Below are positions 57,806-64,000 of a stretch of 64,000 nucleotides of DNA, piece after piece. The notes under the pieces were generated by a model. The model searched no databases. It saw only the letters and a list, made by a program, of their open reading frames with translations, and was not told where the DNA came from. Every line of letters begins with the position of its first letter. Position 1 is the stretch's first letter. Source of the stretch: Methylotenera_A sp040387515 (GTDB lineage Bacteria; Pseudomonadota; Gammaproteobacteria; Burkholderiales; Methylophilaceae); assembly GCA_040387515.1 (NCBI GenBank), contig JAZKDP010000021.1, positions 1 to 64,000 of the forward strand. The letters are read 5' to 3'. A program made the translations under genes and the position numbers.

Positions 57806-59338
57806 TCATTTCACTTTAATTTCTTCGCAACGCCTTATGACTTCGGCTACTGCGAGAATTGTCCTGTCATTTATTGAAGCAATACGTAAGTCACTTGCGA
57901 CCATTAAATGATCACGTTTTGAAATAAGGTAACTTAAAACCGCCTCATGCGGACCATCTAACCACGGCTGAAAGCTACGGCAGGTATAACATGAAATTGG
58001 CGCCAACTCCCCACAGAATCCATGATGGCCACAGTTACCAATTGGCTTCATAGTTGGTTCAAAACGCGGGTCGCAAATTCGACTTGTTGGATCACCATTT
58101 CTCCTTGCCTCAGATTCAGTTTTAATAATTAAGCCTGCGAAAGCCTGTGCAAGTGGAGCAAGGTGTAAGGCCATTGCCCTATCAATTCTCCCCACAATTT
58201 CGGGAGTCGCTTGTACATAAACACCAACATTCTGGGTGTCGGTATGAACTAAAAGCTCAGCAATTACTAGTTCGCCATGTCCTTCCATGGCCGCACGAGT
58301 TCCCAAAGTACGGCGGAACCTAGTGGCAGTTATATGTAACGGCTTTCCTGTACGTTCAGACACTATATTCAGCTTATTTAATACATTTTGAAGATACTTT
58401 CCCAACGTATGAGCAGTTCGGTGATATTCAAATCCTTTCGGCTCATCTTTATTTGAACGTTTAGCAGGAAACATTGGCGCAGTGGTTAAATCAGGGAGAA
58501 TGTTAGAAAACTTTGCCTGGACTTCTGCCACATGCTGCACGACCTTTTCACCAATTTGTGGAATTAAAACTTTTTGACTAAATGTTGTCCTAGACATTCG
58601 CTCACGCTGCTTTGCCCGAGGTAGATTTAAGATATATATAGGTGTCCCATCCTTCGTCTGACTCATTTCGATATCGCATACTTTAAGCGATGCATATTGA
58701 ATTGGACGAGGTCCCAACGCCATAAACAACCAGACGAGTATATAGTCAACTAAGTTAATAACGCCGTCCGCATACGCTTGATCAATCGAGTCATGTATCG
58801 CCACAAACTCAATTTCACTAAAAGGTCCATTCAACACATCCATTGTCAAAACTGCCTCACCTTTTCGGTTTCCCACAAGGCGCAAATTCTTAAGTAGAGC
58901 GATTGCATCATCAGACACACCAGGAATGTCTAGTGCATGCCATTTTTTCAACAATCCTGACAAGCTCCCAAGATACCAAGAGTTTTTATTTGATAAACTT
59001 GATCTGTAATTTATTAGATGATTGCTTGTAATCATTTCATAGTTACTAGTATTTATTTGTCTGCTTTTTAAAAAATGCTTTAAACGAACAAACATATTAG
59101 TAAGATGATCAGGTGACTTATTTTCTGCATACCACATCAAAACTCTTTTAACCGATAAAAGTAATTCCGAAGATATTCCCAACTCAGCAAAATCTAAATT
59201 GATACTTTTAGTATCGTCTCGGTAAGACCATCTATCTAGTTTCGGATTGACTCTCACGCCGCTTCGTGTCGTAAAGCTTTCAGGAAAATTATGCTGAGCA
59301 TTATTTAACGTTGCTAATGACATCACATCATTTAACAT
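57806..59338 (-). CDS. ginB: GinB-like tyrosine recombinase
   Basis: A 510-residue tyrosine recombinase. Box I Arg211 is in ALGPRPIQYASL. Box II reads TATRFRRTLGTRA, where the first position of the usual H-x-x-R is Thr339 and Arg342 is kept. His365 is in LLVHTDTQNVGVYV and Tyr374 is in the same block. A C-terminal Cys cluster (Cys422, 436, 442, 450, 453) is probably a zinc site. Its start overlaps the ginA end by 11 bases and its stop abuts ginC, so the three recombinases are translated from one message. The missing box II His suggests altered catalysis or a structural role. Confidence 0.82.
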   Translation of the reverse strand: MLNDVMSLATLNNAQHNFPESFTTRSGVRVNPKLDRWSYRDDTKSINLDFAELGISSELLLSVKRVLMWYAENKSPDHLTNMFVRLKHFLKSRQINTSNYEMITSNHLINYRSSLSNKNSWYLGSLSGLLKKWHALDIPGVSDDAIALLKNLRLVGNRKGEAVLTMDVLNGPFSEIEFVAIHDSIDQAYADGVINLVDYILVWLFMALGPRPIQYASLKVCDIEMSQTKDGTPIYILNLPRAKQRERMSRTTFSQKVLIPQIGEKVVQHVAEVQAKFSNILPDLTTAPMFPAKRSNKDEPKGFEYHRTAHTLGKYLQNVLNKLNIVSERTGKPLHITATRFRRTLGTRAAMEGHGELVIAELLVHTDTQNVGVYVQATPEIVGRIDRAMALHLAPLAQAFAGLIIKTESEARRNGDPTSRICDPRFEPTMKPIGNCGHHGFCGELAPISCYTCRSFQPWLDGPHEAVLSYLISKRDHLMVASDLRIASINDRTILAVAEVIRRCEEIKVK

Positions 59339-60611
59339 CTCTTAAACCAATCATATTTTCTTGAAGTTGCTTCGATGCAGCCTGAGCTTTCTTTTTAATA
59401 CGACGACGTGTGTACGTTGCAGCAGTTCCTGAAGTCTCTGACCAGCCCATTAAATAAGATCGAGCTTTCTTTTCTTGCTCTTCATCAACATTATTTCTAT
59501 CCATTTCTTCAGAAAAGTTATCATTCCAAGTGTGACGCATTATGTGAGGAAATAATTGCTTTGAAACTTCTGGAAATTTTTTCTTTAATACATCGAATAC
59601 TTTGTTTAATGAAGGAATTGATAAAGGATTACCCGTGTCTCCTGCAACAAAAAGAAAATCATGTAACCTTGCACCTCGTATCGCTGAACGATGATTCATT
59701 ATGTAAGAATTAGTTTTATCTAAGAGTCCTGCTGAAAGTGGAATTTCCCTTCCTCTAGTTTTAACTTTAGGCTGGTTTGCTCGCGGGTCGTTTACATCAT
59801 CAGCTCGGCGGACTACAACTACTGTTGATGCCCTAAAATTGAGGTCACTTATTCTTATATTTAAGAGCTCACCACGCCTTAAACCACAGCTCAATAACCA
59901 TAAAATTATCAACTCATTTCGATATTTTGAATGCCCATCAAACCAAGGATTCTCTTGTGATTGTGGATCTACCACTTCTAAAATCTGGTTTACCACTTCA
60001 GGTTCCAATCCTTCTCGCGGTTCGATTACGGAGTACCTATTTGATGGCAACCGAGCTTCAATAGCATTCGATGTATGCAGAATTGATGACTCTAAAGATA
60101 CTCGAAGTGTCGATGTTATCTCATGTTTTGAAAAACGATCTGAACAAAGCCATTTTAAATAATCACGAATGTTTCTTAACTTAGTAGCTACTGAAATAGC
60201 GTCAATGGTAATTTCTTCAATATTGGAAGAGGATTTTCTAAATTTTTCAAAGGAAACGACAGACGAGAGTTTATGCTTTGGTAATACTTTGGCTTCATCA
60301 ACCATGCAATGTATTTTTCCAACAGGTAATCTACATATTCCAGCCAGATTTTCAACCTCACTCAAAGTAAGTAACTTACCAACCTTCAAGCGCTCTTCTA
60401 AATTGATATTTCTTAAATCAAGAAACAATAAAAATACCATAATCGATCTCAGATAGCTGTCGATTGTGTTTGAAGCCCTATTTCTCGCGCGCACCTCAGA
60501 TAATGAAAATATAGTAGGTTCAAGGATTGGCAAACCATCACGATCCAACAAAATGGGAAGACGCTCGCCTGAAGATGTAACAATAGTTTTTACCCTATAT
60601 TTTTTAATCAT
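59328..60611 (-). CDS. ginA: GinA-like tyrosine recombinase
   Basis: A 427-residue tyrosine recombinase and first gene of the recombination operon. The N-terminal ~190 residues form the core-binding region. Catalytic residues are Arg245/246 in SCGLRRGELLNI, His356 and Arg359 in PHIMRHTW, Trp390 in LMGWSETSGT and the nucleophile Tyr400 in TAATYTR. It is closest in layout to the shortest recombinase of Tn554-type and GInt modules. AGGAAG lies just upstream of the ATG, and a GTAAACA motif sits between that site and the start codon. Transcription runs from the ssb end into the island. Confidence 0.85.
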   Translation of the reverse strand: MIKKYRVKTIVTSSGERLPILLDRDGLPILEPTIFSLSEVRARNRASNTIDSYLRSIMVFLLFLDLRNINLEERLKVGKLLTLSEVENLAGICRLPVGKIHCMVDEAKVLPKHKLSSVVSFEKFRKSSSNIEEITIDAISVATKLRNIRDYLKWLCSDRFSKHEITSTLRVSLESSILHTSNAIEARLPSNRYSVIEPREGLEPEVVNQILEVVDPQSQENPWFDGHSKYRNELIILWLLSCGLRRGELLNIRISDLNFRASTVVVVRRADDVNDPRANQPKVKTRGREIPLSAGLLDKTNSYIMNHRSAIRGARLHDFLFVAGDTGNPLSIPSLNKVFDVLKKKFPEVSKQLFPHIMRHTWNDNFSEEMDRNNVDEEQEKKARSYLMGWSETSGTAATYTRRRIKKKAQAASKQLQENMIGLRDVK

Positions 60612-60677
60612 TGTTTACACTTCCTAAAGGTATACTTTAATACCGCATCTTAACAAGATTAAAAAATTACGTAAACA
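60612..60677. repeat. Pair of inverted GTAAACA motifs, right island end
   Basis: TGTTTAC (60612-60618) and GTAAACA (60671-60677) are perfect inverted 7-mers, 59 bases apart start to start. They flank the ginA promoter. The same heptamer occurs twice, 60 bases apart, at the left end. Binding here could both repress ginA and organise the island end. Confidence 0.55.
60629..60656 (-). promoter_or_regulatory. Candidate ginA promoter
   Basis: On the minus strand TTGTTA (60656-60651) and TATACC (60634-60629) are 16 bases apart, about 20 bases upstream of the ginA start. The match to sigma-70 is moderate. It lies exactly between the two GTAAACA motifs. Confidence 0.5.
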
Positions 60678-60681
60678 AAGA

Positions 60682-60723
60682 AAAACCCCTGTAGATTATT
60701 AGTCTACAGGGGTTTTATTTACA
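60682..60723 (-). terminator. Terminator of ssb, also right putative GInt attachment repeat
   Basis: A 14-bp perfect stem (AAAACCCCTGTAGA / TCTACAGGGGTTTT) with a TTATTAG loop lies 26 bases past the ssb stop. It is the natural ssb terminator. It is followed by ATTTACA (60717-60723). The left island end has the same combination (CCCC/GGGG stem, TTTT, one base, TTTACA), so this terminator is the probable integration target. Confidence 0.8.
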
Positions 60724-60742
60724 CTATTATTTCAGGTAGTCC

Positions 60743-61246
60743 CTAAAATGGAATGTCGTCCTCAAAATCATCAAAATTACCGCCACCAGTTTGCGATGCT
60801 GCAGGTTTAGCAGCAGGCTGACTTGCTGGTGCTGATTGACGTGCAGGTGCTTGATTAAACTCATCTTGCCCACCACCTTGATCTATACCGCCATCATAAT
60901 TAGCGTTGCCACCGCCATCGCGGCCACCTAGCATTTGCATGCTGTCTGCAATAATTTCGGTGCTGTAACGTGTCACCCCATCTTTTTCCCATTTACGTGT
61001 TTGTAAACGGCCTTCTACATAAACTGGGCGGCCTTTTTTAAGGTATTCGCCTGCAATTTCGGCCAACTTGCGATACATCACAATATTATGCCATTCGGTT
61101 TTTTCTTGTTTAACGCCTGATTTATCTTTCCAGTTTTCGGTTGTGGCGATACTAAAATTTGCCACCGCTTCGCCGTTCGGCATATAGCGCACTTCTGGGT
61201 CACGGCCTAAATTACCCACTAAGATCACTTTGTTGACTGATGCCAT
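60743..61246 (-). CDS. ssb: Single-stranded DNA-binding protein SSB
   Basis: SSB coats single-stranded DNA and recruits repair and replication enzymes. The 167-residue protein has the OB-fold (MASVNKVILVGNLGRDPEVRYMPNG region, given here as NKVILVGNLGRDPEVRYM, plus WHNIVMYRKLAEIAGEYLKKG and VEGRLQTRKW). A Gly/Gln/Pro-rich linker follows, then the acidic tip FDDFEDDIPF that binds partners. Its start touches the stop of the MFS gene. It is the chromosomal neighbour at the right end of the island, and its terminator is intact. Confidence 0.97.
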   Translation of the reverse strand: MASVNKVILVGNLGRDPEVRYMPNGEAVANFSIATTENWKDKSGVKQEKTEWHNIVMYRKLAEIAGEYLKKGRPVYVEGRLQTRKWEKDGVTRYSTEIIADSMQMLGGRDGGGNANYDGGIDQGGGQDEFNQAPARQSAPASQPAAKPAASQTGGGNFDDFEDDIPF

Positions 61247-62640
61247 TATCTGCTCCCTATCAATTTTAAAATATTCTGCTCTATTAACGTTTGGCGCTCA
61301 ACACTTTGCTGATTGTTCACTTTCACAATCAACATATTCTCTTGGGCAATTGCGACTGCTTCGTATACACCACCCATCTGCGCGACTTTGTTGGCTAAAC
61401 CCAATGCTTGCGACTCATCAAATGCGTTTAAGTGATACATTTTTGTGCGCACAGCGGGTGGCGTTATCATACCAAAAGTTAACAGTAACCAAATGCCAAT
61501 AAGTATGGAACAGAAAATAAATACTGCAGAATAATCGAAGCGATGCGATAAATAACCACCCACAACAGCGCCCAAAAATACGCCAAATGACTGTGCTGTG
61601 CTGTGAATACCCATCGCCGTGCCTTTGGAAGCGGCAGGTGCCATTTTCGAGATTAATGACGGCAATGACGCTTCTAAAATATTAAAAGCGGTAAAGTAAA
61701 TCAGCAACGAAACTACGATGCCCCAAAAATGATGAATGGCATTCGCAAACATCAATTGCGCCACTAACATTAAAGCCACTGCGCCGATAAACACCAATTT
61801 CAATTTCGCGCGTTTTTCACCAATAATAATCGCTGGCAACATCAGTACAAATGAAACCACCAATACTGGCAAATAAATTTGCCAGTGTGAATTGACACTC
61901 ATGCCGCTGGTTTCAGTTAAGGCAAATGGCACTACGATAAACATCGCCATTTGCGCGGCATGTAAAGAAAAAGTACCAAAATTTAAACGCAATAATTGTT
62001 TATCTTTTAAGACTGCTTTCATTTTGCTTGGTGCCGTTTGTGCGTCTGAATGAAAGTGGCTAGCGACTGGATCAGGCACATAATACTTAACCACTAGAAT
62101 AGCCAATAAAGACAAGATTGCTGTCATCCAGAAGATACCAGATACACCGATCCATTGATTCAGCAATGGGCCAGCGACCAGTGATAATGCGAACGTGATG
62201 CCAATCGTACCGCCAATCATCGCCATGGCTTTAGTGCGATGCTCTTCACGGGTCAAATCGGCGACTAACGCTGTCACGACCGCAGAAACTGCGCCCGCGC
62301 CTTGAATTGCGCGGCCAATAATTACCATATAAATATCAGTCGCCAATGCGGCGATCACACTACCGATAATAAATAGAATCAAACCGATATAAATTAATTT
62401 TTTACGGCCAAATTTGTCTGAAGCGATTCCAAAAGGTAGTTGCAGCAAAACTTGCGTTAAGCCATATGCGCCAAGCGCCAACCCAATCAGCGTATGATTG
62501 CTACCGCCTTTTAATGTTTCTGCGTACACTGCAAAAATGGGTAAAATTAAAAACATACCCAACATGCGCAAACCATAAATTGAGGCCAAGCTGATGGTAG
62601 AACGCAATTCAGTTCGCGTCATTTTGTCGGAAAATTGCAT
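61246..62640 (-). CDS. Major facilitator superfamily transporter
   Basis: A 464-residue inner-membrane protein with twelve predicted membrane segments up to about residue 395. The MFS loop motif is in GIASDKFGRKKLIYIGL and the drug-proton antiporter motif C region is near VAGPLLNQWIGV. A C-terminal cytoplasmic tail of about 65 residues contains VAIAQENMLIVKVNNQQ and looks like a small alpha/beta domain. Relatives next to uvrA and ssb in betaproteobacteria are annotated as multidrug efflux. The substrate is unknown. It is upstream of and contiguous with ssb, divergent from uvrA. Confidence 0.9.
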   Translation of the reverse strand: MQFSDKMTRTELRSTISLASIYGLRMLGMFLILPIFAVYAETLKGGSNHTLIGLALGAYGLTQVLLQLPFGIASDKFGRKKLIYIGLILFIIGSVIAALATDIYMVIIGRAIQGAGAVSAVVTALVADLTREEHRTKAMAMIGGTIGITFALSLVAGPLLNQWIGVSGIFWMTAILSLLAILVVKYYVPDPVASHFHSDAQTAPSKMKAVLKDKQLLRLNFGTFSLHAAQMAMFIVVPFALTETSGMSVNSHWQIYLPVLVVSFVLMLPAIIIGEKRAKLKLVFIGAVALMLVAQLMFANAIHHFWGIVVSLLIYFTAFNILEASLPSLISKMAPAASKGTAMGIHSTAQSFGVFLGAVVGGYLSHRFDYSAVFIFCSILIGIWLLLTFGMITPPAVRTKMYHLNAFDESQALGLANKVAQMGGVYEAVAIAQENMLIVKVNNQQSVERQTLIEQNILKLIGSR

Positions 62641-62728
62641 GAAACCCTATTTTTAATACAGAATAATTTAGCTGAAAACACAATAATTGCGTATATTAAC
62701 AGGTTGCCTTAATTTTCGATAAAGCTAG

Positions 62729-64000
62729 ATGGAATATATCAAAATACGCGGTGCGCGCACCCACAATCTTAAAAACGTTTCGCTGGATATTCCGCGCAAC
62801 AAATTGGTGGTTATTACTGGGCTTTCTGGCTCAGGTAAATCCAGTTTGGCGTTTGATACATTGTATGCAGAAGGTCAGCGACGCTATGTAGAATCGTTAT
62901 CTGCATATGCCCGCCAGTTTTTGGCGCGTATGGATAAACCCGATGTCGATCTGATTGAAGGCTTATCGCCTGCGATTTCAATTGAGCAAAAATCTACTTC
63001 GCATAATCCGCGTTCAACGGTCGGCACCGTGACTGAGATTCACGATTATCTGCGTCTTTTATACGCACGCGCTGGCGACCCTGAATGTCCTGATCATCAC
63101 ATCAAATTAGAAGCACAAACGGTTTCACAAATGGTCGATAGCGTTTTGCAACTTCCAGAAGAAACCAAGTTGATGATACTGGCGCCTGTGGTTGCGAATC
63201 GCAAAGGCGAGCAAGTCGATTTATTCGAGCAATTGAAAGCGCAGGGATTTGTGCGTGTGCGCGTAGATGGCAAGATTTATGAAATGGATGATTTGCCGAA
63301 GTTAACTAAAACGGTTAAACATTCGGTAGATGTGGTAATTGACCGCATTAAAGTTAAGGCCGATTTAAAACAACGTATCGCTGAATCATTCGAAACCGCT
63401 TTGCGCTTAGCTGAAGGCAAAGCGATTGCGGTTGAAATGGATACTGATAAAGAACATCTATTTTCAGCTAAGTTTTCATGTCCTGTGTGTGATTACTCAC
63501 TAGCTGAATTAGAGCCGCGCTTATTCTCATTTAACAATCCAATGGGCGCGTGCCCCAAGTGTGATGGTTTAGGCAATATCAGCTTTTTTGATCCTAAACG
63601 TGTGGTGGCATTTCCTACGCTTTCACTCGCAAGTGGCGCAATTAAAGGCTGGGATAAACGCAATCAATTTTACTTTCAAATGTTGCAAAGTTTGGCTGCG
63701 CACTATAACTTCGATTTAGAAACGGCGTTTGAGGAACTGTCTGAAACGATTCAAGATGTATTGTTAAATGGTTCTGGCCGCGAAGTAATCGCGTTCAAAT
63801 ATTTAAATGAGCGTGGCACTTTTTTTGGCAAAACCCATACTTTTGAAGGCATTCTAAACAACCTGCAACGCCGCTATCGTGAAAGCGACTCTACGGCGGT
63901 ACGTGAAGAGCTATCTAAATATTTAAACAATCAAGCTTGCCCTGAATGTAGCGGCACACGCTTACGTCGTGAAGCACGGCATGTCAAAGTAGGTGGGCAA
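62729..64000 (+). CDS. uvrA: UvrABC excision repair ATPase UvrA (5' part)
   Basis: UvrA recognises DNA damage and loads UvrB in nucleotide excision repair. The gene runs off the window after 424 codons; full UvrA has about 940. The visible part starts MEYIKIRGARTHNLKNVSLD and holds Walker A GLSGSGKSSLAFDTLYAEGQ and RRYVESLSAYARQFL. The first zinc finger (CPVCDYSLAELEPRLFSFN region) and the insertion domain are also present. It is divergent from the MFS-ssb pair, the common arrangement of uvrA and ssb in proteobacteria, where LexA often controls both. I did not find a clear LexA box in 62641-62728. Confidence 0.98.
   Translation, partial: MEYIKIRGARTHNLKNVSLDIPRNKLVVITGLSGSGKSSLAFDTLYAEGQRRYVESLSAYARQFLARMDKPDVDLIEGLSPAISIEQKSTSHNPRSTVGTVTEIHDYLRLLYARAGDPECPDHHIKLEAQTVSQMVDSVLQLPEETKLMILAPVVANRKGEQVDLFEQLKAQGFVRVRVDGKIYEMDDLPKLTKTVKHSVDVVIDRIKVKADLKQRIAESFETALRLAEGKAIAVEMDTDKEHLFSAKFSCPVCDYSLAELEPRLFSFNNPMGACPKCDGLGNISFFDPKRVVAFPTLSLASGAIKGWDKRNQFYFQMLQSLAAHYNFDLETAFEELSETIQDVLLNGSGREVIAFKYLNERGTFFGKTHTFEGILNNLQRRYRESDSTAVREELSKYLNNQACPECSGTRLRREARHVKVGGQ

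Larger units (their letters stand above)
41169..60723 (-). mobile_element. GInt-type genomic island (ginABCD + defence cargo)
   Basis: The interval between fmdB and ssb has the three parts described for GInt islands: a four-gene recombination operon at one end (three tyrosine recombinases and a small helical protein), cargo, and a short AT-rich end. It is bounded by imperfect direct repeats at 41169-41202 and 60682-60723. Cargo is a type III CBASS locus, a type I restriction system and several small genes. The chromosomal genes on both sides (fmdB-DUF502-aspS and uvrA/MFS/ssb) are intact, which fits insertion between operons. The GInt family call rests on gene number, order and size, recalled from the published description. 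The exact ends are inferred. Confidence 0.82.

Noticed and set aside
55790..60611. Three recombinases read as a RIT element or a plain Tn554-like transposon
   Set aside because: RIT elements lack the fourth small gene and their recombinases are smaller. Tn554 has two recombinases plus tnpC. The four-gene set with sizes of about 430, 510, 670 and 144 residues matches GInts best. The relationship to Tn554 TnpABC is noted but not used as the call.
41415..60611. CRISPR array or cas genes in the island
   Set aside because: No regularly spaced direct repeats and no Cas-like proteins are present.
62641..62728. LexA box between the MFS gene and uvrA
   Set aside because: uvrA-ssb regions are often SOS-controlled, but I found no CTG-N10-CAG match with the right context in this gap.

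Overview
The window looks like the chromosome of a methylotrophic betaproteobacterium of the Methylophilaceae (Methylotenera-like). The pointers are betaproteobacterial gene orders (rpsP-rimM-trmD-rplS, tolQRAB-pal-cpoB, rpsU-dnaG-rpoD), an unannotated-looking 23-residue PqqA precursor peptide, and a SoxYZ-like carrier of the type that accompanies quinoprotein dehydrogenases. No rRNA or ribosomal protein was compared by database search, so this assignment is an inference from gene content.

Layout. 1-5.5 kb: tRNA-Ile2(CAU) and the macromolecular synthesis operon rpsU-DUF3144-yqeY-dnaG-rpoD on the minus strand. 5.6-9.5 kb: tsaD, plsY, folB, a DUF2007 gene, xerD and ogt. 9.6-12 kb: ribosomal protein and tRNA modification operon rpsP-rimM-trmD-rplS. 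12-16.7 kb: a LuxR-type regulator, queC-queE, and a lipid A modification pair (EptA-like transferase and PAP2 phosphatase). 16.7-23.1 kb: ruvB-ybgC-tolQRAB-pal-cpoB. 23.1-28.4 kb: an operon of TonB-dependent receptor, periplasmic binding protein and GGDEF-EAL sensor. 28.5-41 kb: ordinary housekeeping and small accessory genes (DUF4349 lipoprotein, ruvA, ruvC, yebC, CNNM/CorC-type protein, EamA transporter, MarR regulator with a clear operator, CBS protein, pqqA, yjbQ, SoxYZ-like carrier, VOC protein, aspS, DUF502, fmdB).

41.17-60.72 kb is a mobile genomic island. Its right end carries four consecutive minus-strand genes: three large tyrosine recombinases of 427, 510 and 671 residues and a 144-residue coiled-coil protein. 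This is the ginABCD arrangement that defines GInt islands. The left end is a short AT-rich non-coding tail, and the two ends carry imperfect direct repeats built around transcription terminators; the right one is the terminator of ssb. The cargo is mainly antiviral: a complete type III CBASS operon (cdnC, a HORMA gene, a Trip13-like ATPase gene and nucC), its divergently transcribed CapH/CapP regulators, and a type I restriction-modification operon with a fused HsdM-HsdS and a HEPN-motif gene at its end. It also carries a gamma-glutamylcyclotransferase-like gene, yccF, a metallophosphoesterase and a small regulator with an unknown divergent partner. Past the island come ssb, an MFS transporter and the 5' part of uvrA.

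How the island genes probably work together. The CD-NTase should make a cyclic trinucleotide when licensed by the HORMA protein, Trip13 resets HORMA, and NucC degrades DNA when it binds the signal. CapH should hold the locus down through an inverted repeat found between capH and cdnC, and CapP should cleave CapH after DNA damage. Restriction by HsdR can generate that kind of damage, so the two systems may be layered. A heptamer, GTAAACA, occurs as a pair about 60 bp apart at each end of the island, and at the right end the pair flanks the ginA promoter. This suggests one protein that both organises the ends and controls the recombinase operon.
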